In this document: piece by piece, positions 47,363 to 57,225 of the stretch
Layout of the letters: every line of letters begins with the position of its first letter
Numbering within the stretch: position 1 is the stretch's first letter
From: Sphingomonas sp.
Lineage (GTDB): Bacteria; Pseudomonadota; Alphaproteobacteria; Sphingomonadales; Sphingomonadaceae
Assembly (NCBI RefSeq): GCF_017744835.1
Contig: NZ_JAGIAM010000001.1
Coordinates: 248,001-312,000 of the forward strand
Reading direction: 5' to 3'
DNA: 64,000 nt
Position numbers and translations under genes: made by a program
Notes under the pieces: model-generated
What the model was told of the DNA's origin: nothing
What the model saw: the letters and a program-made list of their open reading frames with translations, nothing else
The model's database searches: none

Positions 47363-47875
47363 ATGGCAATCGAGACGACCGAGAATGACATCAAGGAGCG
47401 CCTGTCTATTGGCTACGTTGCGCTCGTTTCCGCACGGGCAGGATGTCAAGTACTAGAAATCCCAGTCGATCGTGAGTCTTGCGACATTGAAATTCGCCCT
47501 GTTGCGGGCGCTCCCGTTCGTATTGATGTCCAGTTGAAGGCAACAGTGAACCTTGTTCACACGGATGACATGGTAAGCTTCGCGCTAGACGTAAAGAATT
47601 ACAATGACCTTTGCGCGACACGCGTCGCTAATCCGCAGTATCTTGTTGTATTGGATTTGCCGGACGACAGCGAACAATGGCTTTCCGCTGACGCGAACGA
47701 ACTCGTATTTAAGCGTTGCGCATTTTGGCTTAGCTTAAAAGGGCAACCGCGCAGCGATAACGTCGCCACGAAAACAGTTCACATACCAAAGGATCAAGTT
47801 TTCAATCCTGAGAGTCTCACAAATATAATTATGGAGCGGTTTGCCCAGCTCGAAGAACAGGGTGATGCAGCATGA
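47363..47875 (+). CDS. DUF4365-family PD-(D/E)xK-like protein
   Basis: 170 residues from ATG 47363. The pattern SIGYVALVSARAGCQVLEIPVDRESCDIEI then RIDVQLKAT matches DUF4365, a family predicted to carry a restriction-endonuclease-like core. The visible acidic/basic ligands are Asp41, Gln57 and Lys59 (D..Q-x-K), with Glu12 in the first helix. The coding sequence is visibly AT-richer than the neighbours, with different codon use (for example frequent tt/at third positions), which suggests transfer. The stop overlaps the next gene's ATGA. DUF4365 proteins occur in defence-island contexts; a defence role here is inference. Confidence 0.8.
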   Translation: MAIETTENDIKERLSIGYVALVSARAGCQVLEIPVDRESCDIEIRPVAGAPVRIDVQLKATVNLVHTDDMVSFALDVKNYNDLCATRVANPQYLVVLDLPDDSEQWLSADANELVFKRCAFWLSLKGQPRSDNVATKTVHIPKDQVFNPESLTNIIMERFAQLEEQGDAA

Positions 47876-49011
47876 CGCGCGGTCACAAAGCTCGGGGCGA
47901 AAGCTTAAAGGCGCTTAGCCCAGCTATTTTGCGCTCCTTTCTGCTCGCCAGCGGCTTTGATCGGCGCGGGCGTTGGGGGGAATTTGAAGAGCGATTCACC
48001 TATGCGCATGGCGACAGGAAGATCGAAGTCCTACTTCCAATCTCCTTTGACTTGGCTGACTACACACGTCGCGTAGCTGCGCTCTTATATGACGTTGGGC
48101 ATGCCCTCGATCTCGATCAAACACAAATTCTACGAAATATTGAGCTATCATCGTACGACGTAGTTCGCATTAAGGCCCATGACGGCGCTGCGGCATCGAG
48201 CATACGTTTTGAGGAAGCTGTTGAGCTTCTTGAAAATGGGTTTGAGTTGATTGCCTCGGCAGCGACCACGGCGGCTTTGGATGAGCCTCGCTCCATTCTG
48301 AGGGGCAGGCGCCCGGATGAAGCTCGTGAATATCTTGAGACGGTTAGAATGGGACAGACCGAGGTAGGAAGTTTCATTCTAACGCTGTTGCTTCCAGTCA
48401 CTGCAGAAAATAATGCTCCCGCCTTGCCCGATGCGCCTCCCAGACTTTTCGGCAGAAATGTCTCGAATCGATTGGCAGTAGCGCTCTCAGCGTCGCGCCA
48501 CGCGATTCAAGAAGCTCGAGCCAGCGGGAGCGGTGTTTTTATAGAAGCTGTAGACGATGGAGTTACGGCCAATTTCTGCTCCGCTTTAGCATCGATGTTG
48601 AAGACCGCAGGAGATCTGACAGTACGGATCGATCATGGCTTGCAAGACGAAGATACGCATCCGGCGGCGAGAGTAGCCTTTACTAGGGACGATATTCGCC
48701 ACTTGTCTGAGGGAGCTTCTATCTTAGCCAACAAGCCAAATGCTCGTCCGGTTGCCTTGTCGGGCGTAATAGTAGCGCTGCGTGAAGCCAGCCTCCGGCG
48801 CCCTGGCACGTTGACACTTAAGGCTGAGGTTGATGAGCAGCCGCACTCGGTGCGCATCCCATTTTCGAGAGGGGAACGCGACATCGTCATTGAGGCATTC
48901 CGGAACAAAATTGACTGCACATTGGAGGTGAGTGGATCTTTAGTTAAAAAGGGCGCACAGTTTGCGCTCGAAAATCCGCATAGCTTCCGTATTAATAAAA
49001 TGGGCGAATGA
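47872..49011 (+). CDS. unrecognised partner protein of the DUF4365 cassette
   Basis: 379 residues, starting in the ATGA that ends the DUF4365 gene, so the two are translationally coupled. No known domain is recognised. Visible features: a basic start (MTRGHKARGESLKALSPAILRSFLLASGF), an acidic middle, an LRGRRPDEAREYLETVRMGQTEVGSFILTLLLPV segment (~150-190), and a beta-rich C-terminal region with TLTLKAEVDEQPHSVRIPF and ERDIVIEAFRNKIDCTLEV. No signal peptide or membrane helix. Low GC like its partner. It may be a sensor, toxin-modulator or second enzyme of the cassette. Confidence 0.7.
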   Translation: MTRGHKARGESLKALSPAILRSFLLASGFDRRGRWGEFEERFTYAHGDRKIEVLLPISFDLADYTRRVAALLYDVGHALDLDQTQILRNIELSSYDVVRIKAHDGAAASSIRFEEAVELLENGFELIASAATTAALDEPRSILRGRRPDEAREYLETVRMGQTEVGSFILTLLLPVTAENNAPALPDAPPRLFGRNVSNRLAVALSASRHAIQEARASGSGVFIEAVDDGVTANFCSALASMLKTAGDLTVRIDHGLQDEDTHPAARVAFTRDDIRHLSEGASILANKPNARPVALSGVIVALREASLRRPGTLTLKAEVDEQPHSVRIPFSRGERDIVIEAFRNKIDCTLEVSGSLVKKGAQFALENPHSFRINKMGE

Positions 49012-49093
49012 GACTTGGAAACAATCCTAAGTCAATTATAGGATACGGTAACAGCGCACTAAATAAAGCGGCAATTGCGTGTCGCCCGAAAGT

Positions 49094-49327
49094 TCATTCG
49101 GCGGCGAGCACCACCGGGTGGTCCGCCTGCGCCGCCGCATAGGCGAGCACCGCGCGCACATCATCCTCGCTGAGATAGGGGAAGTCTGCCGCGATCTCGG
49201 CCGGGCTCGCGCCTCCGGCAAGCATCTCGAGCACATCGGTCACCCGCACGCGTGTTCCAGCGACGACGGGCCGACCGCCGCAAACCTGCGGGTCCACCGA
49301 AATCCGAGGAAAGCCGGCGAGCGTCAT
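49094..49327 (-). CDS. DUF433-family antitoxin-like protein
   Basis: 77 residues from ATG 49327. The DUF433 core is clear: RISVDPQVCGGRPVVAGTRVRVTDVLEMLAGGASPAEIAADFPYLSEDDVRAVLAYAAAQ, an HTH-like fold that in VapB-type antitoxins binds DNA and a PIN/DUF5615 toxin. No such toxin is seen on either side in the window, so it looks orphaned. It lies between the DUF4365 cassette and the truncated cupin gene. Confidence 0.75.
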   Translation of the reverse strand: MTLAGFPRISVDPQVCGGRPVVAGTRVRVTDVLEMLAGGASPAEIAADFPYLSEDDVRAVLAYAAAQADHPVVLAAE

Positions 49328-49389
49328 CGCATCAAGATGTGCGCAATCTGCGAAAATCGCAACTTCTCCGCCGCTGGCCACATGCGATC

Positions 49390-49719
49390 ATGCCGCGTAG
49401 CTTCCCGCACGCCCCACCTTCCCACCAACCCGCCCATTTCGGCCACGGCGGCAGCGCGTCGACCGAGCCCGAGTTCACGGGCCCAGAATGGTACGCCGCG
49501 TATGCCGAGCCCCACGCCGCGGACGGGGCCGAGGGGCGACTGGTGTCGCAGTACAGCTTCGATGCGAGCTGGGACTCGTGGGAGGTCCACCCGCACGGCG
49601 CCGAGTTGGTGATCGTCACCGCCGGCAGCCTGACGCTGGAACGCTCAGCCAAGTCCACGGCCTCCGCGTCCTCTGCGCCTCTGCGCGAATCACCTCCGCG
49701 TCTCCGCGCCTCCGCGTGA
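49390..49719 (+). pseudogene. truncated cupin-domain gene
   Basis: 109 codons from ATG 49390. N-terminal residues MPRSFPHAPP...HFGHGGSA and the core TGPEWYAAYAEPHAADGAEGRLV, YSFDASWDSWEVHPHGAELVIVTAGSLTL match a single-domain cupin family (HP.G.E metal loop). The match stops just after SLTL, where the frame enters a simple direct repeat (49661-49722) rich in 'cctccgcg' and ends. The C-terminal half of the barrel is missing, so the product would not fold. I call it a 3'-truncated gene. Confidence 0.7.
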
Positions 49720-49722
49720 ACC
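49661..49722. repeat. two ~30-bp direct repeats of a CCTCCGCGT/CTCTGCGC element
   Basis: Unit 1 (49661-49692, cctccgcgtcctctgcgcct..) and unit 2 (49693-49722, cctccgcgtctccgcgcctc..) share the same start and end in '.gcg.gaa.ca'. This kind of short, C-rich element is scattered at gene ends in many proteobacteria. It terminates the cupin reading frame. Confidence 0.6.
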
Positions 49723-49846
49723 AATCGCTTCCTTCCCCGGCCCCTCTCCATAACCGTAAGAACAAACACAGAACTTTTCACTTTCCTACAGCCCCCGTTC
49801 CGGCATATCTGAATGGTCCTCGACGCGAGACGGGAGGACCACAGCC

Positions 49847-51004
49847 ATGAACGCGCAGACCGGAACCACAAGCGAGATCGCAGCCGGAATCACCGCCGAG
49901 ATCGTCACCGATTACCCGCCCTTCGATCCCGCCACCTTCGATCATGCCGCCTATCACGGCTTCCGCCCCGCCCCCGGCGCCACGCGGCACGAGGGCTGGA
50001 TCCCGGCGCGGCAGCGCATCTTCCTCGAGGCGCTGTCCGAAGGACGCACCGTGTCGCAGGCCTGCGCGATCGTCGGCCTTTCGAAACAGTCCGCCTATGC
50101 GCTGCGCCATTCGGCGCGCGGCGCCGGCTTCGCGCTCGGATGGGATGCGGCGGTGCTCGTCTCGCGCGCGGCGCTGGCCGACGAGCTGATGGAGCGCGCC
50201 TTCCAGGGCACGCACGATAGCACCACCGACGATAACGGCCGCATCGTCACGCGCCACCGCCAGGACAATCGCCTCGCGCTCGCGATGCTCAACCGGCTCG
50301 ATCGCATGGCTGATGGTGCGAAGGCGCCCGGCACGGCCGCGGCGGCGCGGCTGGTCGCCACCGATTTCGCGCAATATCTCGATCTGGTCGGCCGCGATGC
50401 CGGGCCGGCGCGCGCGGGCGTGTTCCTGGGCGCGCGGGTCGAGCCCGCCGGCGAGGACGATCTCGCGCCGATCCGCGCGCTCGCCCGCGCCGATCGCTGG
50501 CTGCGAACGCACAGCGATATCGCCGAGCCGCTCGACACGTCGGACCTCGATCCCGCCGCGCGCGAGCATTGGAGCAGCGAGCAATGGCTGCGCGCCGAAG
50601 CCGCCGGGCTGGTCGCCCTCGCGCCCGCCGAGACCCGCGAATCGAGTCAAGCGGAGTCAACCGCCGGCGGCGGCGCAAGCCTCGAGCCGGGGCACGCCGG
50701 CAATCCCGTCTGGTGGGACCCGCAGGACAAGGATTGGCGCACGCGCTTCGCCCCGCCCGAGGGTTTCGCCGGCAGCGAGGACGGCGCCTATGGCGACGAC
50801 GACTACAGCCGCACGCTCACCGCGGCCGAACATGCCCTGATCGAAACGATCTGCGAGCAGGACACGGCGGCGTTGCACCGGGCCGGAGCGGAGGAGCGCG
50901 ACGCCTGGTTCGCGGCGCGGGCGCGGGAGGCCGCCGGCGGGGGCGGCGGCTCCGGCGAGGCAGAGCCCGCCGGTGCGTGCGATCCGCCAGCCCCTGCGCC
51001 ATGA
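49847..51004 (+). CDS. HTH-like protein of unknown function
   Basis: 385 residues. The N-terminal part has IPARQRIFLEALSEGRTVSQACAIVGLSKQSAYALRHSARG (residues ~50-90), a helix-turn-helix of the kind seen in small terminase subunits and DNA-binding regulators. The middle is Ala/Arg-rich with a predicted helical bundle (DNRLALAMLNRLDRMAD). The C-terminus is acidic and Gly/Ser/Pro-rich, ending PAGACDPPAPAP. No phage genes surround it. Function unknown; coding is supported by its length, steady codon bias and a Shine-Dalgarno-like gggagga before the ATG. Confidence 0.7.
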   Translation: MNAQTGTTSEIAAGITAEIVTDYPPFDPATFDHAAYHGFRPAPGATRHEGWIPARQRIFLEALSEGRTVSQACAIVGLSKQSAYALRHSARGAGFALGWDAAVLVSRAALADELMERAFQGTHDSTTDDNGRIVTRHRQDNRLALAMLNRLDRMADGAKAPGTAAAARLVATDFAQYLDLVGRDAGPARAGVFLGARVEPAGEDDLAPIRALARADRWLRTHSDIAEPLDTSDLDPAAREHWSSEQWLRAEAAGLVALAPAETRESSQAESTAGGGASLEPGHAGNPVWWDPQDKDWRTRFAPPEGFAGSEDGAYGDDDYSRTLTAAEHALIETICEQDTAALHRAGAEERDAWFAARAREAAGGGGGSGEAEPAGACDPPAPAP

Positions 51005-51248
51005 GCCGCTGGCCTTGCGGATCGCGCACCGGCTCCCCACATGGGCTTTCAGCAGGGCGCCGGCCGCACCGGCCCGTCGTTCCCCCGCACGTCGCGGGAA
51101 CCTTTGCGCCCCCAGCTTCATTTCGCTCTCTGCATGGCCGGCGCCGTCCGGCGGCCGTCGTGCATCCAAAGGGAGCGGCATTCCGTCGCCCGCCGGCACG
51201 CATCCCGCGCCGCGGCGGCACTACAACGAGAACAGAAACAGGAAATAA
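51005..51248. other. 244-base intergenic region, nothing recognised
   Basis: Between the HTH-like gene and the 64-residue basic gene. GC-rich, with no family-like frame and no clear hairpin. It probably holds a promoter for the small gene. Confidence 0.5.
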
Positions 51249-51443
51249 ATGAACTTCTTCACGCAGATCCACGAAACCCAGATCACTCGCCGTGCCCGTC
51301 AGCCGCGCGCTGCCGGCAAGGCCAGGAACAAGGCCGCCAAGGCCATCGTGCCGCTCCACCGGCGGCTCTTTCCCGTCGATCAGTCGCAGCCGGCGCGTGC
51401 CCGCGCCGTCGCCCGCGCCGCAGTGCGCGAGGTGCTCGGCTGA
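51249..51443 (+). CDS. small basic protein, unknown
   Basis: 64 residues (MNFFTQIHETQITRRARQPRAAGKARNKAAKAIVPLHRRLF). RBS aggaaat precedes the ATG. Strongly basic (Arg/Lys/His in about a third of positions) with no hydrophobic segment; it may bind nucleic acid or ribosomes, or be a small regulator. No family seen. Coding is suggested by the RBS and by its place before the cold-shock gene. Confidence 0.5.
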   Translation: MNFFTQIHETQITRRARQPRAAGKARNKAAKAIVPLHRRLFPVDQSQPARARAVARAAVREVLG

Positions 51444-51627
51444 TCGCGTCCTCTCCTCGAGAAGCGGCCGTCGCCTTGCGCATGGGGGCCCGTGCCCCCA
51501 CATTGCGCGGGCTACAGTCGCAATCAGACGGTCTTTGGCGCTTTGCGGCTCCTTCTTCCTTCTCCTCGCCTCGGCAGCACGAGGTTCGCCCGCACTTGGG
51601 CGCGCCGATCATTGAAGGAAGATATCC

Positions 51628-51840
51628 ATGAGCTCCATCCAGGGCACCGTTAAGTTCTTCAACGCCGACAAGGGCTATGGCTTCATTGCCCCCGACAACG
51701 GCGGTCAGGACGCGTTCGTCCACATCACCGCGGTCGAGCGCGCAGGCCTGCGCACGCTCGATCAGAACCAGCGTGTCAGCTACGACCTCGAGGCGGACAA
51801 GCGCGGCAAGATGGCCGCGGTCAACCTCCAGGCCGAATAA
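51628..51840 (+). CDS. cold-shock domain protein
   Basis: 70 residues with the RNP1/RNP2 motifs KGYGFIAPDN and DAFVHITAV of CspA-type RNA chaperones, starting MSSIQGTVKFFNADKGYGFI. The 184-base gap upstream could hold the long 5' UTR typical of cold-shock genes. Followed by a clear terminator (51848-51877). Confidence 0.95.
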   Translation: MSSIQGTVKFFNADKGYGFIAPDNGGQDAFVHITAVERAGLRTLDQNQRVSYDLEADKRGKMAAVNLQAE

Positions 51841-51847
51841 CATAACG

Positions 51848-51877
51848 AAGGGCGGCGCCACCGGGCGTCGCCCTTTT
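51848..51877 (+). terminator. Rho-independent terminator after csp
   Basis: aagggcggcg (51848-51857) pairs with cgtcgccctt (51866-51875) over ten positions including one G-U, around an 8-base loop, followed by TTTTCC. It lies 7 bases past the csp stop. Confidence 0.85.
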
Positions 51878-51896
51878 CCTTGCCAGGGAGACGCAG

Positions 51897-52097
51897 ATGA
51901 CGAAGCTCGCCGAATCCTATCGCGAATATGCCGCCAAGGCGCAGGCCGATGCGGATGCCTCGACGCTCAACAACGTCCGCGAGCGCAACCTGCGCGCCGC
52001 CGAAGCCTGGCTCCAGATGGCCGACCGCAGCGAACGCACCGAGCGCGCCCGCGCGATCCGCGAAGGCGCCGCGACCGCGGCGTCGGCTCCCGCCTGA
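51897..52097 (+). CDS. small helical protein, unknown
   Basis: 66 residues (MTKLAESYREYAAKAQADADASTLNNVRERNLRAAEAWLQMADRSERTER), amphipathic helix rich in Ala/Arg with RBS gggaga before the ATG. This type is common in sphingomonads next to csp genes but has no assigned role. No membrane segment. Confidence 0.55.
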   Translation: MTKLAESYREYAAKAQADADASTLNNVRERNLRAAEAWLQMADRSERTERARAIREGAATAASAPA

Positions 52098-52120
52098 TCC
52101 CCGCGCTCGGCCTGACGGCG

Positions 52121-52245
52121 GTGCTCGTCGCCGCGGTGTCGATCACGATCAGCGTGGTCGCGCTGCGGCGCCGTGAGTCGCGCCGCTCGCACCGCACCCA
52201 TTACCGCGGCCGCCGCCAGATCCTCGCCTTCCGCCGCCCGCGCCG

Positions 52246-52249
<4 letters not shown>
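52121..52249 (+). CDS. possible small membrane protein
   Basis: 42 residues from GTG 52121: one hydrophobic helix ([14 protein letters not shown]) followed by a very basic tail ([27 protein letters not shown]). In this frame hydrophobic residues continue upstream (LIPALGLTA), so an unusual CTG start overlapping the preceding TGA is also possible. Not in any clear family; the only evidence is composition and frame. Its stop overlaps that of acs by four bases. Confidence 0.3.
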
Positions 52250-54183
<1,934 letters not shown>

Positions 54184-54311
54184 CGCGCTCTCCTCGCGGC
54201 GGTTTCTAGGAGCGCCGGCGGGGGCTCCGCAAGGCCGGTGGAACGCCTGCGTTACAAGTTGCGACAAAATTTCGATGGAACTCGTTGCCTATCCGAATCA
54301 TCTTGCACGTC

Positions 54312-55760
54312 ATGGCCCGAAGCGCGCTGACTCTGAGCGTCCCGCTCCCGCTGCTGCTGCTCGCAGCCTGTACGAGCGGGCCCGACTACCGCCCCCGCAG
54401 CCCCGCCGAGCTGGGCGTGCCGGCCGCCTATTCGGTCCCCGCCGACCAGCGTGCGCGCGAAGACCTGACACGCTGGTGGAACAAGTTCGACGACCCGACC
54501 CTCGGCTCGCTGATCGAGCGCGCCCAGGCCGCCAACCTCGATCTCGCCCAGGCTGTCGTCCGGCTGCGCCAGGCGCGCGAGTCGCTGATCCAGCAGCGAT
54601 CGGACCTCTTCCCCAGCGTCAGCGCGTCGGGTGGCTATTCGCGCAGCCAGCGGATCACCGGCTCGGGCGGGGGCAGCGACAATTTCTCGATCGGCGCGGA
54701 CGCCAATTATCAGGTCGACCTGTTCGGCGGGGTGCGCCGGGGCGTAGAAGCGGCGCGCGCCGATTACGAAGCCACGGGCTACGACTATGCCACCGTGCTG
54801 CTCTCGATCGAGGCGGAGACGGCGCGCAACTATGTCCTCGCCCGCGCCACGCAGGCCCAGCTCGCCAATGCGCGCGAGTCGCTGGCGATCCAGGACGACA
54901 ACCTCCAGATCGCCCAGTGGCGCGTCCAGGCGGGGCTGGTCTCGTCGATCGACGCCGAGCAGGCGCGCGCCTCGCGGGCGCAGACCGCCGCCTCGATTCC
55001 CTCGCTAGAGGCCAATTACAACGGCTTCGTCTCGCGCCTCGGTGTTCTCACCGGCCAGGCGCCCGGCGCGCTCAAGGCCGAGCTCGCCGCGGCCAGGCCG
55101 ATCCCCCGCGGCCCCGCCAGCGTCGCCACCGGCATCCCGGCCGAGGCGCTGCGCCAGCGCCCCGACATCCGCGCCGCCGAGCGCAACCTCGCCTCCGCCA
55201 CCGCGCGGATCGGCGTCGCCACGGCGCAGCTCTATCCCTCGCTCGGCATCGGGGGCAGCATCGATGCCGGCGCCAGCGCGCTCGACGCGATCTTCGACGC
55301 GATCACCGGGCGGCTGTTCGCCAACATCGCCCAGACGATCTTCGACGCGGGCCGCACCCGCAGCCAGGTCCGTTCGGCCCAGGCCGCCGCCGACGGTGCC
55401 TTTCTCGGCTACAAGCAGACCGTGCTGACCGCGCTCGAGGACATCGAGAACGCGATCGTCGACCTCAACGCTGCGCACCAGCGCGAGGCGCAGTTCCGTA
55501 TCGCCTATGAGGCGGCGAACAACCAGGCGATCCTCGCGCGGATGCAATATCGCTCGGGCCTCACCGACTTCCTGTCGCTCAACCAGGCCGAAAGCGCGCT
55601 GCTCTCGGCGCGCAACGGCATCGTCCAGGCGCAGTCGGACGAAGCGACCGCGCTGATCGCTCTTTACGCCGCGCTCGGCGGCGGCTGGGACAGCAACACC
55701 ATTCCCCGGGCCCCCAATCCGGCCCCCACCCCTGCAGGCAGCACCGCCGATGGCAACTGA
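54312..55760 (+). CDS. TolC/NodT-family outer membrane efflux lipoprotein
   Basis: 482 residues from ATG 54312. Signal peptide with lipobox LLLAAC (an earlier TTG at 54285 is less likely). The NodT/OprM pattern has two repeats of a long coiled-coil helical hairpin (LVRLRQARESLIQQRSDLFPSVSASGGYSR; AERNLASATARIGVATAQLYPSLGIGG) with WWNKFDDPTLGSLIERA at the start and LNQAESALLSARNGIVQAQ at the end. First gene of an exporter operon: the next gene overlaps by 11 bases. Confidence 0.92.
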   Translation: MARSALTLSVPLPLLLLAACTSGPDYRPRSPAELGVPAAYSVPADQRAREDLTRWWNKFDDPTLGSLIERAQAANLDLAQAVVRLRQARESLIQQRSDLFPSVSASGGYSRSQRITGSGGGSDNFSIGADANYQVDLFGGVRRGVEAARADYEATGYDYATVLLSIEAETARNYVLARATQAQLANARESLAIQDDNLQIAQWRVQAGLVSSIDAEQARASRAQTAASIPSLEANYNGFVSRLGVLTGQAPGALKAELAAARPIPRGPASVATGIPAEALRQRPDIRAAERNLASATARIGVATAQLYPSLGIGGSIDAGASALDAIFDAITGRLFANIAQTIFDAGRTRSQVRSAQAAADGAFLGYKQTVLTALEDIENAIVDLNAAHQREAQFRIAYEAANNQAILARMQYRSGLTDFLSLNQAESALLSARNGIVQAQSDEATALIALYAALGGGWDSNTIPRAPNPAPTPAGSTADGN

Positions 55761-57225
55761 TCCGAACAACAATCTCAGCGACTTCCTCGGCACGCCGGCG
55801 CGGCCGTGGTGGCGGCGCTGGCTCAAGTGGATCATCATCGGCGTGGTGGCGCTGCTCGCGCTGCTGCTGCTCTCGCGGGTGCTGTTCGGCGGGGCGACGG
55901 CCACGCAATATTCGACCGAGGAAGTCGAGCGCGGCAATCTGACCGTCACCGTCTCAGCCACCGGAAAGCTCGCGCCCACCAATCAAGTCGAAGTCGGTTC
56001 CGAGCTTTCGGGCCTGGTCGAGACGGTAACCGTCGACGTCAACGATCGCGTGGTGAAGGGGCAGCCGCTCGCCGTGCTCGATACTTCGCGGCTCGACGAC
56101 CAGATCGCCCAGAGCCAGGCGGCGCTCGACGCCAATCAGGCGCAGGTCGGCCAGGCTCAGGCGACCGTCGCCGAATCGCGCGCGCAGCTCGCCCGGCTCG
56201 AGGAAGTCAGCCGCCTCTCGGGCGGACGGGTCCCCGCCAAGGTCGAGATGGAGCAGGCCCGCGCCGCCGCGCAGCGTGCGGTTGCCTCGCTGCGCGCCGC
56301 CCAGGCCAATGTCGTGTCCGCACGCGCGGCACTTTCCTCTGCCCAGACGCAGCGCTTCAAGGCGGTCATCCGCTCGCCCGTCAACGGCGTGGTGCTCGCC
56401 CGCCAGGTCGAGCCGGGACAGACCGTCGCCGCCTCGTTCAACACGCCGACGCTGTTCGTGATCGCCGAGGACCTGTCGGCGATGGAGCTCCAGGTGGCGA
56501 TCGACGAGGCCGACGTCGGCTCGGTCAAGGATGGCCAGCTCGCCAGCTTCACCGTCGACGCCTTTCCCGGCGAGACCTTCCCGGCGACGATCACCCGCGT
56601 CGACCTCGGCTCGAACCTTTCGGCGCAGAGCAGCACCGCGAGCAGCACCGCGACCACGGCCAATCAGGTCGTCTCCTATGCCGCCATCCTCAGCGTCTCG
56701 AACGCCGACCAGAAGCTGCGTCCCGGCATGACCGCGACCGCGGAGATCATCACCCAGTCGAAGCCCAACGTCCTGCTCGTCCCCAATGCAGCGCTCCGCT
56801 TCCGCCCGGCAGCGAACGGCGAGGCGGCCAACGGCCAGGGCGGCGGCGGGATCGCCGGCGCGCTCGTCCCGCGGGGCCGGCGCGGCAATCAGGGTGCCCA
56901 GAAGACCGCTACCGTGGCGCGCGGTGCCACCCAGCAGGTCTATGTCCTCGACGACGGCCAGCCCAAGCCCGTCGCGGTCACCACCGGCGACACCAATGGC
57001 ACCGTCACCGAAATCACCGGCGGCGACCTCAAGCCTGGCATGAAGGTTATCACCGGCCAGCTCGCCGCAGGCGGTACCCAGCGCGGCACCGGCTCGGGCC
57101 AGCGTCGCCAGCGCGGCGCGGGCGGCCAGGGCGGCGCGGGCGGCGGCGCCGGTGGTCAAAGCGGCGCAGCCGGCGGCCAGGGCGCGGGCGGTCAGGGCGG
57201 CGGGGGAGCCCCGCGTGGCCAGTGA
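55750..57225 (+). CDS. MacA/HlyD-family periplasmic adaptor
   Basis: 491 residues. N-terminal membrane anchor (WLKWIIIGVVALLALLLLSRVLF), lipoyl-like halves (TVTVSATGKLAPTNQVEV; RSPVNGVVLARQVEPGQTVA) bracketing a coiled-coil hairpin (DDQIAQSQAALDANQAQVGQAQATVAESRAQLARLEEVSRLSGG), then a beta-barrel and MP domain (LLVPNAALRFRPA). The last ~50 residues are an unusual Gly/Gln/Arg tail with no family match. It joins the inner-membrane ABC transporter to the TolC-like channel. Confidence 0.9.
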   Translation: MATDPNNNLSDFLGTPARPWWRRWLKWIIIGVVALLALLLLSRVLFGGATATQYSTEEVERGNLTVTVSATGKLAPTNQVEVGSELSGLVETVTVDVNDRVVKGQPLAVLDTSRLDDQIAQSQAALDANQAQVGQAQATVAESRAQLARLEEVSRLSGGRVPAKVEMEQARAAAQRAVASLRAAQANVVSARAALSSAQTQRFKAVIRSPVNGVVLARQVEPGQTVAASFNTPTLFVIAEDLSAMELQVAIDEADVGSVKDGQLASFTVDAFPGETFPATITRVDLGSNLSAQSSTASSTATTANQVVSYAAILSVSNADQKLRPGMTATAEIITQSKPNVLLVPNAALRFRPAANGEAANGQGGGGIAGALVPRGRRGNQGAQKTATVARGATQQVYVLDDGQPKPVAVTTGDTNGTVTEITGGDLKPGMKVITGQLAAGGTQRGTGSGQRRQRGAGGQGGAGGGAGGQSGAAGGQGAGGQGGGGAPRGQ

